From contig WELB01000068.1 of assembly GCA_009602725.1 (NCBI GenBank), forward strand, positions 548,574 through 595,679: a DNA stretch of 47,106 nt, given 5' to 3'. The notes beneath the pieces are model-generated. The model made no database searches and was not told the DNA's origin. It saw only the letters and a list, made by a program, of their open reading frames with translations. The translations under genes were made by a program, and so were the position numbers. The DNA comes from Spirogloea muscicola. Lineage: Eukaryota > Streptophyta > Zygnematophyceae > Spirogloeales > Spirogloeaceae. Shown in pieces: positions 1 through 11,594 of the stretch; position 1 is the first letter of the stretch, and each line of letters starts with the position of its first letter.

Positions 1-3000
1 CTCCCGGCACCATCGCCCCCACCTGCGCCCCCCCCATCTCTCCCGCTGCCGTCTTCCCCGCCTGTGGCATCCGCGCGCGTGCCGTGCCCAACTTGTCCGC
101 GGGATTTTGCTACTCCCCGCGGTATCTCCTCGCACCGGAGACACTGCAAGGGGTATCCCAGCCCCGCTGGCTCGACGCCCGATGCGGCCGCCGCAGCCTG
201 CACCCCCAATGCCACTGTCTTGGCAGCCGCACTTCAGGAACAGATCCCGGAGGAGCATATCTCGCCTCCCGCCCCAGGGTCGCCGTCACCACCGCCGTCG
301 CCGCCGCCGTCGCCATCTCCGCCGCCGCCGTCGCCGCCGCCGCCGCCACAGAGTCCACCTTCGCCGTGCCAGCCAGCCTATGCGGCCGTCGCGGCTGGCG
401 GCCCCATCGCCACGGTCCTGGCAGCCTCACCTCAGGAGCAGACCATCGAGGAGCATGTATCGCCTCCCGCCCGTGAGAAGCAACGGGCACCTGCTTTATC
501 GACTCAGCCCTCGAGATGTGAAGGGCCCCCCGAGGTGAACCCGGTCTCTCCGCAGGGTGCCTTGTCCCCTGGGCGTGATGCTGCCCCTGATATCCCCGTG
601 AGTGTGCCTTCCGTGGCAGCAGGGCCGCCGTCCCCACCGCCGTCGCTGCCGCATCTGCCGCCGTCTCCACCGTCGCCGACGTCGCCACCACCTCCACCCC
701 AGCGTCCACCTCCGCTGAGCCAGCCACCTGCCTCGTCCTCGCCGCCGCTTCCCGGGTCTGCGCTTCTGTCTTCCCAGCCACCCACCATCCCGCCTCTCAA
801 GCCGCCCTGCCCCCCGCCGTTGCCGCCCCCGACGCCGCCCTCGCCACCGCCGCCTCCGCCTCCACCGCACGCACCAACTCCACCTCCCTCGCCCCCACCT
901 CGCTCGCTCGATCCCCTGCTGTGCCAGCACTGCCAGACGACCTTCACCGGGCGGTCAGGCCGGGCCAACCACGAGCGCGCCTGCGCGCTCAACAACAACC
1001 GTGCGGCACAGGCGCGCAGCGCAGCGGCTGCGGGCGGCCGCCGGGGCAGACCAGGCAGGCCTGTCCCTCCCGCGCCAACCCCTCCCACGCCTCAACACTG
1101 GCAGTGGCTGGCCGGCCTCGACCTCGCTGCCATCGACCGCCAGGCGGCCCTCCCGCTCCTCCGCCATGTGCCCCGCGGGGTGCGCCCGCACATTCGCCGC
1201 GCGCTCCGCCCGGCGATGCAGCGGATTGCCAGGGACCACCGGGAAGAGGCGGCTTGGAAGCAATTTCTCCTCTTCCCCCGGCTACTGCTCGGCCGGGCCC
1301 CCCACGACAGCCGCTGGCAGGGCCAGCAGCCCCTTCTGGAGCGCGTCCGATTGTTTGAGAGCGGCCATTGGGAGGAGCTTCTCGCACGCCAATGACGCAG
1401 CGGTGGCGGCCTTGGCGGCGAACCGAGGTGATGCGCGGGCCGCACCAGACAGGGCCGCCAATGCTCGCCGGGCTCTGCGTTTCGGTCACGCGGGCGAGTT
1501 GTCAAGGGCGGTCCAGGCCCTGGACGACGCGGTGCTGGCGCCCACCAATGCTGCCACAAGAGCGGCCCTGGAGTCCCTGCACCCTGCGGCTCGCCACCCC
1601 CTGCCCCCGTGGCTGGCCACCTTCGCACCGCCGGAGGAGGTGGTCCTCGAAGCCGACGCCCTGCGGAGGGCCCTGCAGAGCAGCCGCCGCGCGGCCACGG
1701 GAGGTCCTTCCCACATGCTCGCCGAGCATCTCCGGGAGATCTTCGTGGAGGGCGACCCGGCCGACTTCCAGGCGCTCCACCAGGTGTGCCAGCTCCTCGC
1801 TCGCGACCAGGTCCCGGCCAGCGTTCGCGGCGTCCTGTGCACCAGTACACTGCTGGCGCTCAGCAACGCCGGTGGGGGGGTCAGGCCCATCGCCATCGGT
1901 GAGGTGCTCTACCGCCTGGTGGGGCGTGCGCTCTGGCAACAGCACGCAGGGCAGGCCCAGGCACACCTGGCGCCCCAACAGTTTGGTGCGGGGCTGCGGA
2001 GCGGCGGTGAGACGGTCGTGCACGGCGTACGGGCCGCCCTGGACTTGCATCCCGCATGGGTGGCCATGGCGGTCGACGTCCGCAACGCCTTCAACAGCGT
2101 TGATCGTGGTGTCATCGCGGAGGGGCTGAGAGAGGCCTTCCCCAGCCTTCTACCCTTCTTCAGGCTGGGGTACGGTCAGCCATGCGAGCTGCAGTGGCGG
2201 GCGGGGGTTGATGCGCTGGAGACCCTCCACTCCACCAGGGGCGCGCGCCAAGGGGATCCACTGGCGGGGTTCTACTATGCGCTGGCACATCACCGTGCGC
2301 TCCAGGCAACGGTCGCGGTTCACCCCGGCGTCCTCGTGCCGACATACGCTGATGACACCACGCTGGGGGGGAAGCCAGAGGATGTCGCAGCTGCCTTTGA
2401 CACCCTCCAAGTGCAGCTGAACGCGATCGGCCTGGATATTGGGGCGGACAAGTGTAGCGCCTGGTCCCCTCAGGGCCTGCCAGCCCACCTGCGCCTGCCC
2501 GAGGGTTGCCAGACACCAGCCGGGGGCCTCACCCTCCTCGGCGTCCTCTAGGCGCACCTGCCTTCGTGACCGAGCAGCTGCAGGCGCGGCTGCAGGAACA
2601 CCTTCGGCCAGCGGACCGTCTCCACGCGCTGCAACACATGCAGCTGGCGACCGCGATGCTGACACGGTGCATTGCGCAGCGGCCTCAATATCTGGCCCGC
2701 ACCATCCCCCCCTCGTCGGCGGTGAAGGCTGCGTATGCGGCCTTTGACTCCGGCATCCTGGCGTCCGCGGCCACCCTGGTGCAGCACCCCGCGTTCCTCA
2801 CCACACCAGCTGCGCTGCTGCAGGCTAGCCTGCCGACCAGCCGTGGCGGCTTGGGATGCCGCTCAGTTGCCCGCGCCTGTGATGCGGCCTACATGGGTAG
2901 CTGGGCTCAGGTGGCAGCCCCAATGTGCCAGAGGTTCCTCGTGCACGGCCAGCGCGCCCTGGAGCGGGCGGCAGCTGAGGTGGAGATCGGTCAGCTGCCT

Positions 3001-3768
3001 TTTCAGGTTGCCCTCCGCTCTGCCCGCGACGGGCTCCTGGCGGTCCACCCCCACATGTCGGAACAGACTGTTCCTTTCATCCACCTCGCCCACTCCCCAG
3101 ACCAGCGTGCCCAGGCACGCTTCTCGACGCTGGTTGAACAAGCGGCCTCCGACCAGGTGGTGGAGCTTCTCCCTCCGGCTGACCTTCGAGGGCACGCCCG
3201 GCTGCTTTCAGCCTCCTCCCCTGGGGCGGCGGCGTGGCTATCAGCGCTCCCACTCCACGCGGCGCTCACTATGCCCGACGAGGTCTTCCGGACGGCGGTC
3301 CACCGGCTCTTGGGCCTCCTCCCTCCCTGCCTCGTGGGCGTCACTCAATGCGAGTGCGGTGCCCGTCACATTGATCCTGCGGAGCTGGCCGCCCACATGC
3401 TCCGTTGCGCACACGGGGGCGAGCGGACCGCTTTCCACGACCTCCTGCGCGATGGAATGCAGGGGGTGTTTTCGGAGGCTGGCTTCAAGGTCGCGGTGGA
3501 GAACTCCTCCATCATGCCCATCCAGCTGAGCGGGGACGGCCAGCCCCATACAGACGCGCCGACCTGGTCGCCATCCCGCCCGGCGGCGGTCCCCGCATCA
3601 TCCATGATGTGGTGACAACTGACTGCATCGACTCCGCCAATCCCACCAGATCGGCGTCGTTTGCAGGGCACGCGGTCAGCCAGGCGGCCCCGGGCAAGGA
3701 GCGAAAATATGCTGATCACCCGGTGGAGGATAAATTCGCGGCCCTGGGGATGGATGTACACGGGGCTA
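1..3768 (+). mobile_element. LINE copy 1 (RLE-type non-LTR retrotransposon), degenerate, 3' truncated
   Basis: The longest LINE copy, already open at base 1 and so cut by the window edge. The N-terminal part (to 1395) has two C-x2-C-x12-H-x3-C zinc fingers (about 88-150 and 922-985) around a long Pro/Ser-rich linker. Reverse transcriptase follows: motif A (VDVRNAFNSVDR, about 2074-2110), motif B (ARQGDPLAG, about 2245) and motif C (YADD, 2345-2356). The C-terminus has a C-x-C-x12-H-x3-C knuckle (about 3350-3400) and a PD-(D/E)XK-like stretch (about 3555-3620), typical of R2/NeSL-like restriction-like endonuclease LINEs. Compared with copy 2, an extra A near 1391, a lost base near 2548 and a shift near 3550 break the frame. 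The last 80 or so codons are missing and the element ends at an inverted junction with copy 2. It is a pseudogene; the clade assignment is inferred from domain order only. Confidence 0.9.
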
Positions 3769-6743
3769 GCTCCGCAGGATCAACGTATCGGGCACCGCAC
3801 TCGCATTGAGTGACGCCCACGAGGCAGGGGGGGAGGAGGCCCAAGAGCCGGTGGACCACCATCCGGAAGACCTCGTCGGGCATAGTGAGCGCCGCGTGGA
3901 GTGGAAGCGCTGATAGCCACGCCGCCGCCCCAGGGGAGGAGGCTGAGAGCAGCCGGGCGCGCCCTCGAAGGTCAGCCGGAGGGAGAAGCTCCACCACCTG
4001 GTCGGAGGCCGCTTGTTCAACCAGCGCCGAGAAGCGTGCCTGGGCACGCTGGTCTGGGGAGTGGGCGAGGTGGATGAAAGGAACGGTCTGTTCCGACATG
4101 TGGGGGTGGACCGCCAGGAGCCCGTCGCGGGCAGAGCGGAGGGCAACCTGAAAAGGCAGCTGACCGATCTCCACCTCAGCTGCCACCCGCTCCAGGACGC
4201 GCTGGCCGTGCACGAGGAACCTCTGGCACATTGGGGCTGCCACCTGAGCCCAGCTACCCATGTAGGCCGCCTCGCAGCCGCGGGCAACTGAGCGGCATCC
4301 CAAGCCGCCACGGCTGATCGGCAGGCTGGCCTGCAGCAGCGCAGCTGGTGTGGTGAGGAACGCGGGGTGCTGTACCAGGGTGGCCGCGGACGCCAGGATG
4401 CCGGAGTCAAAGGCCGCATACGCTGCCTTCACCGCCGACGAGGGGGGGATGGTGCGGGCCAGATATTGTGGCCGCTGCGCAATGCACCGAGTCAGCATCG
4501 CAGACGCAAGCTGCATGTCGTGCAGCGTGTGGAGACGGTCCGCTGGCCGGAGGTGTTCCTGCAGCCGCGCCTGCAGCTGCTCCGTCACGAAGGCAGGTGC
4601 GCCTAGGGGGACGCCGAGGAGGGTGAGGCCCCCGGCTGGTGTCTGGCAACCCTCGGGCAGGCGCAGGTGGGCTGGCAGGCCCTGAGGGGACCAGGCGCTG
4701 CACTTGTCCGCCCGGATATCCAGGCCGATCGCGTTCAGCTGCACTTGGAGGGTGTCGAAGGCAGCTGTGACATCCTCTGGCTTCCCCACCAGCGTGGTGT
4801 CATCAGCGTAAGTCGGCACGAGGACGCCGGGGTGAACCGCGACCGTTGCCTGGAGCGCACGGTGGTGTGCCAACGCATAGTAGAACCCCGCCAGTGGATC
4901 CCCTTGGCGCGCGCCCCTGGTGGAGTGGAGGGTCACCAGCCCATCACCCCCCGCCCGCCACTGCAGCTCGCAGGGCTGACCGTACCCCAGCCTGAAGAAG
5001 GGTAGAAGGCTGGGGAAGGCCTCTCTCAGCTCCTCCGCGATGACACCACGATCAACGCTGTTGAAGGCGTTGCGGACGTCAACCGCCATGGCCACCCACT
5101 CGGGATGCAGGTCCAGGGCGGCCCGTACGCCGTGCACGATTGTCTCACCGCCGCTCCGCAGCCCCGCACCAAACTGTTGGGGCGCCAGGTGTGCCTGGGC
5201 CTGCCCTGCGTGCTGTTGCCAAAGCGCGCGCCCCACCAGGCGGTAGAGCACCTCACCGATGGCGATGGGCCTGACCCCCCCGCCGGCCTTGCTGAGCGCC
5301 AGCAATGTACTGGTGCACAGGACGCCGCGAACGCTGGCCGGGACCTGGTCGCGAGCGAGAAGCTGGCACACCTGGTGGAGCGCCTGGAAGTCGGCCGGGT
5401 CGCCCTCCAGGAAGATCTCCCGGAGATGCTCGGTGAGCATGTGGGAAGGACCTCCCGCGGCCGCGCGGCGGCTGCTCTGCAGGGCCCTCCGCAGGGCGTC
5501 GGCTTCGAGGACCACCTCCTCCGGCGGTGCGAAGGTGGCCAGCCACGGGGGCAGGGGGTGGCGCGCCGCAGGGTGCAGGGACTCCAGGGCCGCCCTTGTG
5601 GCAGCATTGGTGGGCGCCAGCACCGCGTCGTCCAGGGCCTGGACCGCCCTTGACAACTCGCCCGCGTGACCGAAACGCAGAGCCCGGCGAGCATTGGCGG
5701 CCCTGTCTGGTGCGGCCCGCGCATCACCTCGGTTCGCCGCCAAGGCCGCCACCGCTGCGTCATGGCGTGCGAGAAGCTCCTCCCAATGGCCGCTCTCAAA
5801 CAATCGGACGCGCTCCAGAAGGGGCTGCTGGCCCTGCCAGCGGCTGTCGTGGGGGGCCCGGCCGAGCAGTAGCCGGGGGAAGAGGAGAAATTGCTTCCAA
5901 GCCGCCTCGTCCCGGTGGTCCCTGGCAATCCGCTGCATCGCCGGGCGGAGCGCGCGGCGAATGTGCGGGCGCACCCCGCGGGGCACATGGCGGAGGAGCG
6001 GGAGGGCCGCCTGGCGGTGGATGGCAGCGAGGTCGAGGCCGACCAGCCACTGCCAGTGTTGAGGCGTTGGAGGGGTTGGCGCGGGAGGGACAGGCCTGCC
6101 TGGTCTGCCCCGGCGGCCGCCCGCAGCCGCTGCACTCTGCGCCTGTGCCGCACGATTGTTGTTGAGCGCGCAGGCGCGCTCGTGGTTGGCCTGGCCTGAC
6201 CCCGTGGTGAAGGTCGTCTGGCAGTGCTGGCACAGCAGGGGGTCGAGCGAGCGAGGTGGGGGCGAGGGCGGTGGAGTTGGTGCGCGCGGTGGAGGCGGAG
6301 GCGGCGGTGGCGAGGGCGGCGTCGAGGGGCGGCAACAGCGGGGGGCAGGGTGGCTCGAGAGGCGGGATGATGGGTGGCTGGGAAGGCAGAAGCGCAGACC
6401 CGGGAAGCGGCGGCGAGGACGAGGCAGGTGGCTGGCTCAGCGGAGGTGGACGCTGGGGTGGCGGTGGTGGCGACGTCGGCGACGGTGGTGACGGCGGCAG
6501 ATGCGGCAGCGACGGCGGTGGGGACGGCGGCCCTGCTGCCACGGAAGGCACACTCACGGGGATATCAGGGGCAGCATCACGCCCAGGGGACAAGGCACCC
6601 TGCGGAGAGACCGCGTTCACCTCGGGGGGCCCTTCACATCTCGAGGGCTGAGTTGATAAAGCAGGTGCCCGTTGCTTCTCACGGGCGAGAGGCGACACAT
6701 GCTCCTCTATGGTCTGCTCCTGAGGTGAGGCTGCCAGGACCAT
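3769..6743 (-). mobile_element. LINE copy 2, inverted near-twin of copy 1
   Basis: Same family and nearly identical to copy 1 but in opposite orientation, joined tail to tail with no spacer. One open frame of about 756 codons (5986-3716) runs from the linker end through RT (motif A about 5060-5100, YADD about 4801-4812) into the CCHC knuckle. It stops after the DPAELA segment, so the nuclease core is lost. The 5' part (6743 to about 6320) matches the proline-rich linker of copy 1, but the frame shifts near 6320 before the second zinc finger. The 5' boundary is near 6742, inside the linker. Neither copy keeps its 3' end at the shared junction, so this is not two simple insertions. A fold-back rearrangement or an assembly join are the alternatives. 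Confidence 0.88.
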
Positions 6744-7512
6744 GGCAAATGACGGAGGAGCCTACAAGCGCTATGTCAGAACGGGTGTAGGATGGACCAC
6801 TCAGTAGCTACGAGTGAGGAGCCTCAAATATGACAGACTAGCTGCCGGAAAGCAATCCCCCTGACGAAAGCCAGAGGCTGCAGCGAGAGCACGGCCAGCG
6901 CACAGATGCAAGGCGTGGACCATGGACCGCTGGAGAGACATAGAATGACGCATGCGATAAACCTGGGCCCACGAGCCAGCGGCGGATAAGTCAGCCGGCT
7001 CACCTCGCCTGCGGGACACAGCGTGACGCGCAAACCTGGCTAGCAGGTCGAGCAACTGGGATTCAAGAGCCCCGTGCACATCCACGGCCAGGGGTACGAA
7101 CTTGTCTCCAGCCAGGTGGCCAGCGTGTTTGGCCGCCTTGCTGCGAGCGACCTTCGCCGCAGCATGGCCAGCCCGCGAGGCAGAGAGCTTCGGATTGGAT
7201 CGATCAACCACATCAGTGGTGACCACGTCTGCAACGATGCACGCGCCGCCTCCTGGCGTCGAGGCCACCAAGTCGACCCGGCGCGTGTGCAGTCCGTCGG
7301 CCTTCTGGAGGATTGGCATGATGGAAGTGTTCTCCATCGCCACCGTGTAGCCGGCTTCCACAAATATGCCAAACATGGCATCCCTGAGGAGGTCGTGGGC
7401 TGCCGTGCATTCACCTCCGGTGGCGCAGCGGAGGACATGCGCTGCCAGCTCCGCCGGGTCTGCCGACCGTTCCCCGCACTCGCACTGCAATACGCCCAGC
7501 AGACAACCGAAG
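6744..7512 (-). mobile_element. LINE 3' fragment (nuclease domain plus 3' UTR)
   Basis: A 5'-truncated copy keeping the CCHC knuckle (QCECGERSADPAELAAHVL), the PD-(D/E)XK-like segment (HTRRVDLVA ... DVVTTD) and the family C-terminus ending LLTRSY-stop at about 6801. The 3' UTR (6744-6800) contains CTACTGAGTGGTCCATCC in antisense and matches the UTR of the fragment at 29.99-30.08 kb, defining one subfamily. The 5' boundary is near 7512, where the frame runs on into the next fragment. That makes the 258-residue open frame a chance fusion of two element pieces. Confidence 0.8.
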
Positions 7513-8040
7513 GCCTCGTCTACGTACGCAAGTGCCGCGAACTCATCCCCAACCGGGTGACTTGCGCTCCTTGTCACGAGCCGCCGTGCCGACCGCGTGC
7601 CCTGCTCTCGACGCCGATTTGGTGGGGTTGGCGGAGTCGACGCAGTCGGCAGTCACCACACCCGCAATGATGCGGGGACCTCCTCCGGGCGGGATGGCGA
7701 CCAGGTCAGCGCGCCGAGTATGGAGCTGACCGTCCGTGCCCAGCTGGATGGGCAAGACTGATGTGTTTTCCACCGCCACCGTGTAGCCCGCCTCCAGGAA
7801 CACGTCAGGCATGGCGTCCGGCAGGAGCTCCTCTCGCCCCCGGGCGCACAACGGAGCAAGTGTGCAGCCAGCTTCACAGCGTCGGCGTGGCGCGCTCCGC
7901 ATTCACATTGCACCACACCCACGAGGCAGGGAGGAAGGAGGCCCAGGAGCCGGTGGAACGCCGTCCGAAAGACTGATTCGGGCATGGTTTGCGCAGCGTA
8001 AATCGGGAGCACTCTTAACCACGTCGCCGCCCCGAGGGAA
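7513..8040 (-). mobile_element. LINE internal fragment, both ends truncated
   Basis: Minus-strand piece with the pre-knuckle region (ending PPCLVGVVQCECGARHADAV), the nuclease segment (HTRRADLVAIPPGGGPRI) and a truncated HPVGDEFAAL segment. At least one frameshift lies near 7830. It lacks the conserved C-terminus and 3' UTR and directly abuts the 3' fragment at 6744-7512, as in nested insertion or deletion. Confidence 0.75.
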
Positions 8041-8147
8041 GAAATTTCGTGTATTTGAAACAAACGAAGGCCAAATGGCCAAGTACAAAGGCAAGCACAT
8101 CTGAAGACCTACATAACCTACAGTAGATTGACCCGCTCAGAAACCAC
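8041..8147 (-). repeat. LINE subfamily C 3' UTR remnant
   Basis: Antisense copy of a 3' UTR also found at about 12270-12345 (+) and 17571-17740 (-). Shared marks are the GAGCGGGTCA segment after the terminal codons and a downstream stretch with GATGTGCTTGCCTTTGTAC-type sequence followed by GGCCA. Only the UTR remains here. Confidence 0.65.
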
Positions 8148-8159
8148 GGGTCAAAACAT

Positions 8160-9163
8160 AAACCTTTCCAGGCAGCCCTCCGCTCTGCCCTCGATGCGCT
8201 GCGACAGCCCACCCCGACTTGACGCAGCGGGCAGTCCCATTTGAGCACCTCGCCCACACCCTGACCTGCGTGCTCAGGCACGCTACATGGCGTTGGTGGA
8301 GAAGGCAGCCTTTGATCAGGTGGTGGCGCTCCTTCCCCAGGACGACCGCCATGGGCGCGCCCGGCTATGGTCAGCCTCCTCCTCAGGGGCGGCGGCGTGG
8401 TTGACAGCGCTCCCCATCTACGCTGCGCTGACCATGCTGGACTCTGTCTTCCGTACGGCTGTCCACTGGCTCCTGGGCCTCCTCCCGCCCTGCCTCGTCG
8501 GTGTGATGCAGTGTGAGTGCAGAGCACGCGATGCCGTCGCTGCGAAGTTGGCTGCGCACATGCTCCGCTGTGCACACGGGGGAGAGCGGACGGGGTCCCA
8601 CGACCTCCTGCGGGACGGCATGATGGCGTGTTCCAGGAGGCCGGCTACACAGTAGCCGTGGAGAACACGTCTGTCATGCCCATCCAGCTCCTGCAGGACG
8701 GTCGTCTTCATACACGGCGCGCTGGCCTGGTCGCCATCCCGCCTGGAGTAGGTCTCGCATCATCGCGGGTGTCGCGGCTATCGACTCAGTGGACTCCGCC
8801 AACCCCACCGAATTGGTATCGAAAGCAGGGCACGTGCTTGGCGTGGCGGCCAGTGGCAAGGATCGGAAATTTGCTGCTCACCCAGCTGGCGATGAGTTCG
8901 TGGCGCTGGCGATAGACATACACAACATATTTGGCAGTCATTGGCTGGACCTTCTGCAGCAGCTTGCCCGGCAGGCCATTGATCGTCAGTAGGGTCAGCA
9001 AAGGGAGCTGCCCGGCTTCAACGCTGCCGGGTCACTTGCCCAGGTGTTCTGAATGCTGCTGTCTGTCTCTTTCCAACGCTCCCTGGCTCACACAGTGCAC
9101 TTGCGGGGCAGGCCGCGCCATAGCTGCTGCTTCTGGGTCTCGTCGGGGTGCCTCTTTCCCACA
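8160..9163 (+). mobile_element. LINE copy, 5' truncated, decayed
   Basis: Starts within the segment between RT and nuclease (cctttccaggcagccctcc, the same motif as 2998-3020 of copy 1). It continues through the knuckle (VGVMQCECRARDAVAAKLAA), the nuclease segment (8700-8760) and the HPAGDEFVALAIDIHN segment, with frameshifts near 8630 and 8760 and stop codons near 8990 and 9050. It ends near 9163, where sequence of the next, oppositely oriented copy begins. The last codons and UTR are therefore missing, as in the 3769 junction. Confidence 0.8.
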
Positions 9164-10136
9164 CAGCTATGCACGAGATCACCGCAGATGGGAGCTTAGT
9201 AGCCACGAGAAAGCAGCAGCAAGTCAGAGTAAGTCGCAGCTGGGAAAGAAGCACCCCAACGAGACCTAGAAGTCAGCAGCCATGGCGTTCCTGTCCGCAA
9301 AGTGGACTGTGTGAGCCAGGGAGCGTTGGAAGGAGACAGACAGCCGCATTTGGAAGACCTGGGCAAGCGACCCGGCAGCGTTGAAGCCGGGCAGCTCTCC
9401 TTGCTGACCCGGCCGACGATTGATGGCCTGCTGGGCAAGCCGCTGCAGGAGGTCCAGCCAGCTACTGCAGAAAGCCCCTTGCATGTCGATCGCAAGTGCC
9501 GCGAACTCATCGCCAGCAGGGTGATCGGCATACTTGCGCTCCTTGCCACGGGGCGCCAGGCCGACCGCGTGCCCTGCTGTCGCAGCCGATTATGTGGGGT
9601 TGGCAGAGTCGATGGAGTTGGAGGTCACGACATTCGCAACGATATGGGGACCTCCTCCAGGCGGGATGGCGAACAGGTCAGCGCGCCGTGTATGGAGCTG
9701 ACTGGTTGCGCCCAGCGGGATGGGCATGATGGAAGTGTTCTCCACGGCCACCATGTAGCCCGCCTCCAGGAACACTCCATGCATGCCGTCCCTCAGGAGG
9801 TCGTGGGATCTGGTCCTCTCGCCCCTGTGCGCACAGCGGAGCATGTGTGCAGCCAGATCCACAGCGTCGGCGTGGCGGGCTCCGCACTCACAGTGCCTTA
9901 CACCGACGAGGCAGGAAGGGAGGAGGCCCAGGAGCCGATGAACGGCCGTCCGGAAGACCGCGTCGGGCATGGTTAGCGCCGCTTAAAGGGGGAGCGCAGT
10001 TAACCACGCCGCCGCCTCCACGGAGGAGGCCGACAAGAGCCGGGCATGCCCTTCAAAGTCGTGCTGAGGAAGGAGCTCCACCGTCTTGTCGAAGGCCACC
10101 TTCTCCACCAGCGCCATGGAGCGTGCCTGAAAAGCC
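9164..10136 (-). mobile_element. LINE copy, inverted partner of the 8.2-9.2 kb copy
   Basis: Minus-strand copy with knuckle (RHCECGARHADAVDLAAHML), nuclease segment (HTRRADLFAIPPGGGPHIV) and an intact terminal motif (TYSDLLLLSRGY-stop, about 9196). A UTR runs to about 9164 (GCTCCCATCTGCGGTGATC in sense). The frame breaks near 9590. The same UTR occurs in sense at 10170-10232. It is the second tail-to-tail pair in this window. Confidence 0.8.
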
Positions 10137-10232
10137 TTGCCTGCAGGTTAGTCCGACTTGCTGCTGCTAACTCGCGATTTCTAAGCTCCCATCCGCTGTA
10201 GTCTCTTGCATAGCTGTGTGGTGTAGGCGCCT
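10137..10232 (+). mobile_element. Very short LINE 3' end
   Basis: Only the last codons (SDLLLL then TRDF-stop in sense, about 10150-10182) and the start of the 3' UTR (GCTCCCATCCGCTGTAGTC) survive. The UTR matches that of the 9164-10136 copy. Extreme 5' truncation is usual for target-primed reverse transcription. Confidence 0.65.
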
Positions 10233-11454
10233 TTCAGCCCTTTGGACCTTGTCCAAGTGGCCTCCACCAAATCCAGTCGCTCCACCCTGAGGGGCCAGGC
10301 TGCACCCGCCACAGCGGGAGTTGCGACAGGGAACCTGCCTTTCCAGCTTTCTTTCACCGCAGCACTACGTGACCTCTTGCGCTGCATACCAACACCTGCA
10401 GAGGGTTATGCAGATTTTGTGGCATGGGCACGCTGTTCCGACAGGAAAGCGCGCCCATAACACTCACGCTGCGGACGTGCAGGCCGCCTCTGAACTGAAG
10501 GGACTGCTCAAGGATGATGGACGTGGCCTCACCCGGCTCCTTTCCATGAGCTCCCCGGGCGCGTCCAAGTTGTTAAATGCTCTGCTGCTATACGAGTCCC
10601 TTTGGCTCTCAGACAACCTGTTTCGTACAGGGCTTCATCACCACCTGGGCCACCCCCCCCTTGCTTGGCTGGCCTCCGTCAGTGTGAGTGTGGCCATGTA
10701 ATTGCTGATGACAAGCTCGCTCTAGCTGCGCACTTGCTGACGTGTGTTGAGGGGGGTGAGCACATTGCCTCCCACGACTTACTCAGAGATACTATGTTTG
10801 GCACTGTGCGCGAGGCGGGGTATCATCCGGCGATGGAGGTGTCTGGCATCATGCCGATCTCCACAAGGCGCGGCAAGCCATATGTGCGGCGTCTGGACGT
10901 GGTCGCCACCCCCCGGTGCGGTAGGCCTCGTCTACTCCTGGACGTCATACTGACCGACGCGTACAAGGCTGGCGCACCCACGTCAACTGTGTCTGGCTGG
11001 GCAACGTTTAGCGCGGAGCGCAAGAAGGAGTGGCACTACCAGGACCATCCCCGAGGAGACCATTTTTACCCGTGCGCCTTGGATATCTACGGAGGCCACG
11101 GCATGAAATCGTTCTTCCTCTTCCAGCATCTGGTCCGACTGGTTGACGCGCGTCGTCGCAGTCGGGGGGGCAGCTTGGGCCACACTAGCATTCCCCAGGC
11201 ATTAGTTGCATGTTATAGAATGCGGCTTTCGCTTACTTTGCAGAGCTCGCAAGCTCTGGCTATTCATCAGCGTGCAGGGCGCGCTCTAGGTCAGGCCTCC
11301 GGCTTTCGTGGCGGCGCTCCAGCTCCCCAAGTTAGCTTGTCGGATTCACATATGCTCACCCGTAAGTACTTATGTCACCCTGTTACCTTAGACACCTTAG
11401 TATAGGGCTCCGTTTCATGTAGCCTTGATTATTTTGAACTAGATTCCGCCTGAA
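10233..11454 (+). mobile_element. LINE subfamily B copy, 5' truncated
   Basis: A more diverged subfamily. From about 10320 it aligns with the segment before the nuclease (GNLPFQL...). After a frameshift near 10640 there is a clear run (10602-11405 frame) with knuckle CECGHVIADDKLALAAHLL, RRLDVVATPRCGRPRLLLDV as the PD-(D/E)XK-like part, and a C-terminus with SLSDSHMLTRKY in place of LTRGY-stop. The usual stop is lost and the frame reads on to 11405. Subfamily B is also seen at 16.3-17.3 kb and 31.3-31.7 kb. Confidence 0.78.
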
Positions 11455-11560
11455 CAATGTATTGGCTTGAATTGGCCTCCCTTTCATTTCATGCGCTCCG
11501 CGCGCCTTCTCTCCTTCTGGGCTGGCTTTCACAGCCCCTGCCTTGTACTGAAAGAGCTGT
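11455..11560 (+). repeat. Subfamily B 3' UTR block plus GGGCTGGC hairpin
   Basis: Contains GAATTGGCCTCCCTTTCAT, CATGCGCTCCGCGCGCCTTC and then GGGCTGGCTTTCACAGCCCC (11519-11538), a stem-loop. The same UTR block recurs at about 16365-16435 (-), 18625-18720 (-), 31690-31745 (+) and 44485-44545 (+). Confidence 0.75.
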
Positions 11561-11594
11561 TATGTGTATTGCTGACTCTGTTGCTGACATGCTG

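Noticed and set aside
110-1088. Long antisense and alternate-frame reading frames opposite the LINE proline-rich region
   Set aside because: Pro/Ser repeats in GC-rich DNA keep all frames open. The zinc-finger frame is the only one with motifs.
6801-7577. 258-residue minus-strand frame as one intact protein
   Set aside because: It is a chance fusion of two LINE fragments at about 7512; the nuclease knuckle starts in the middle of unrelated sequence.
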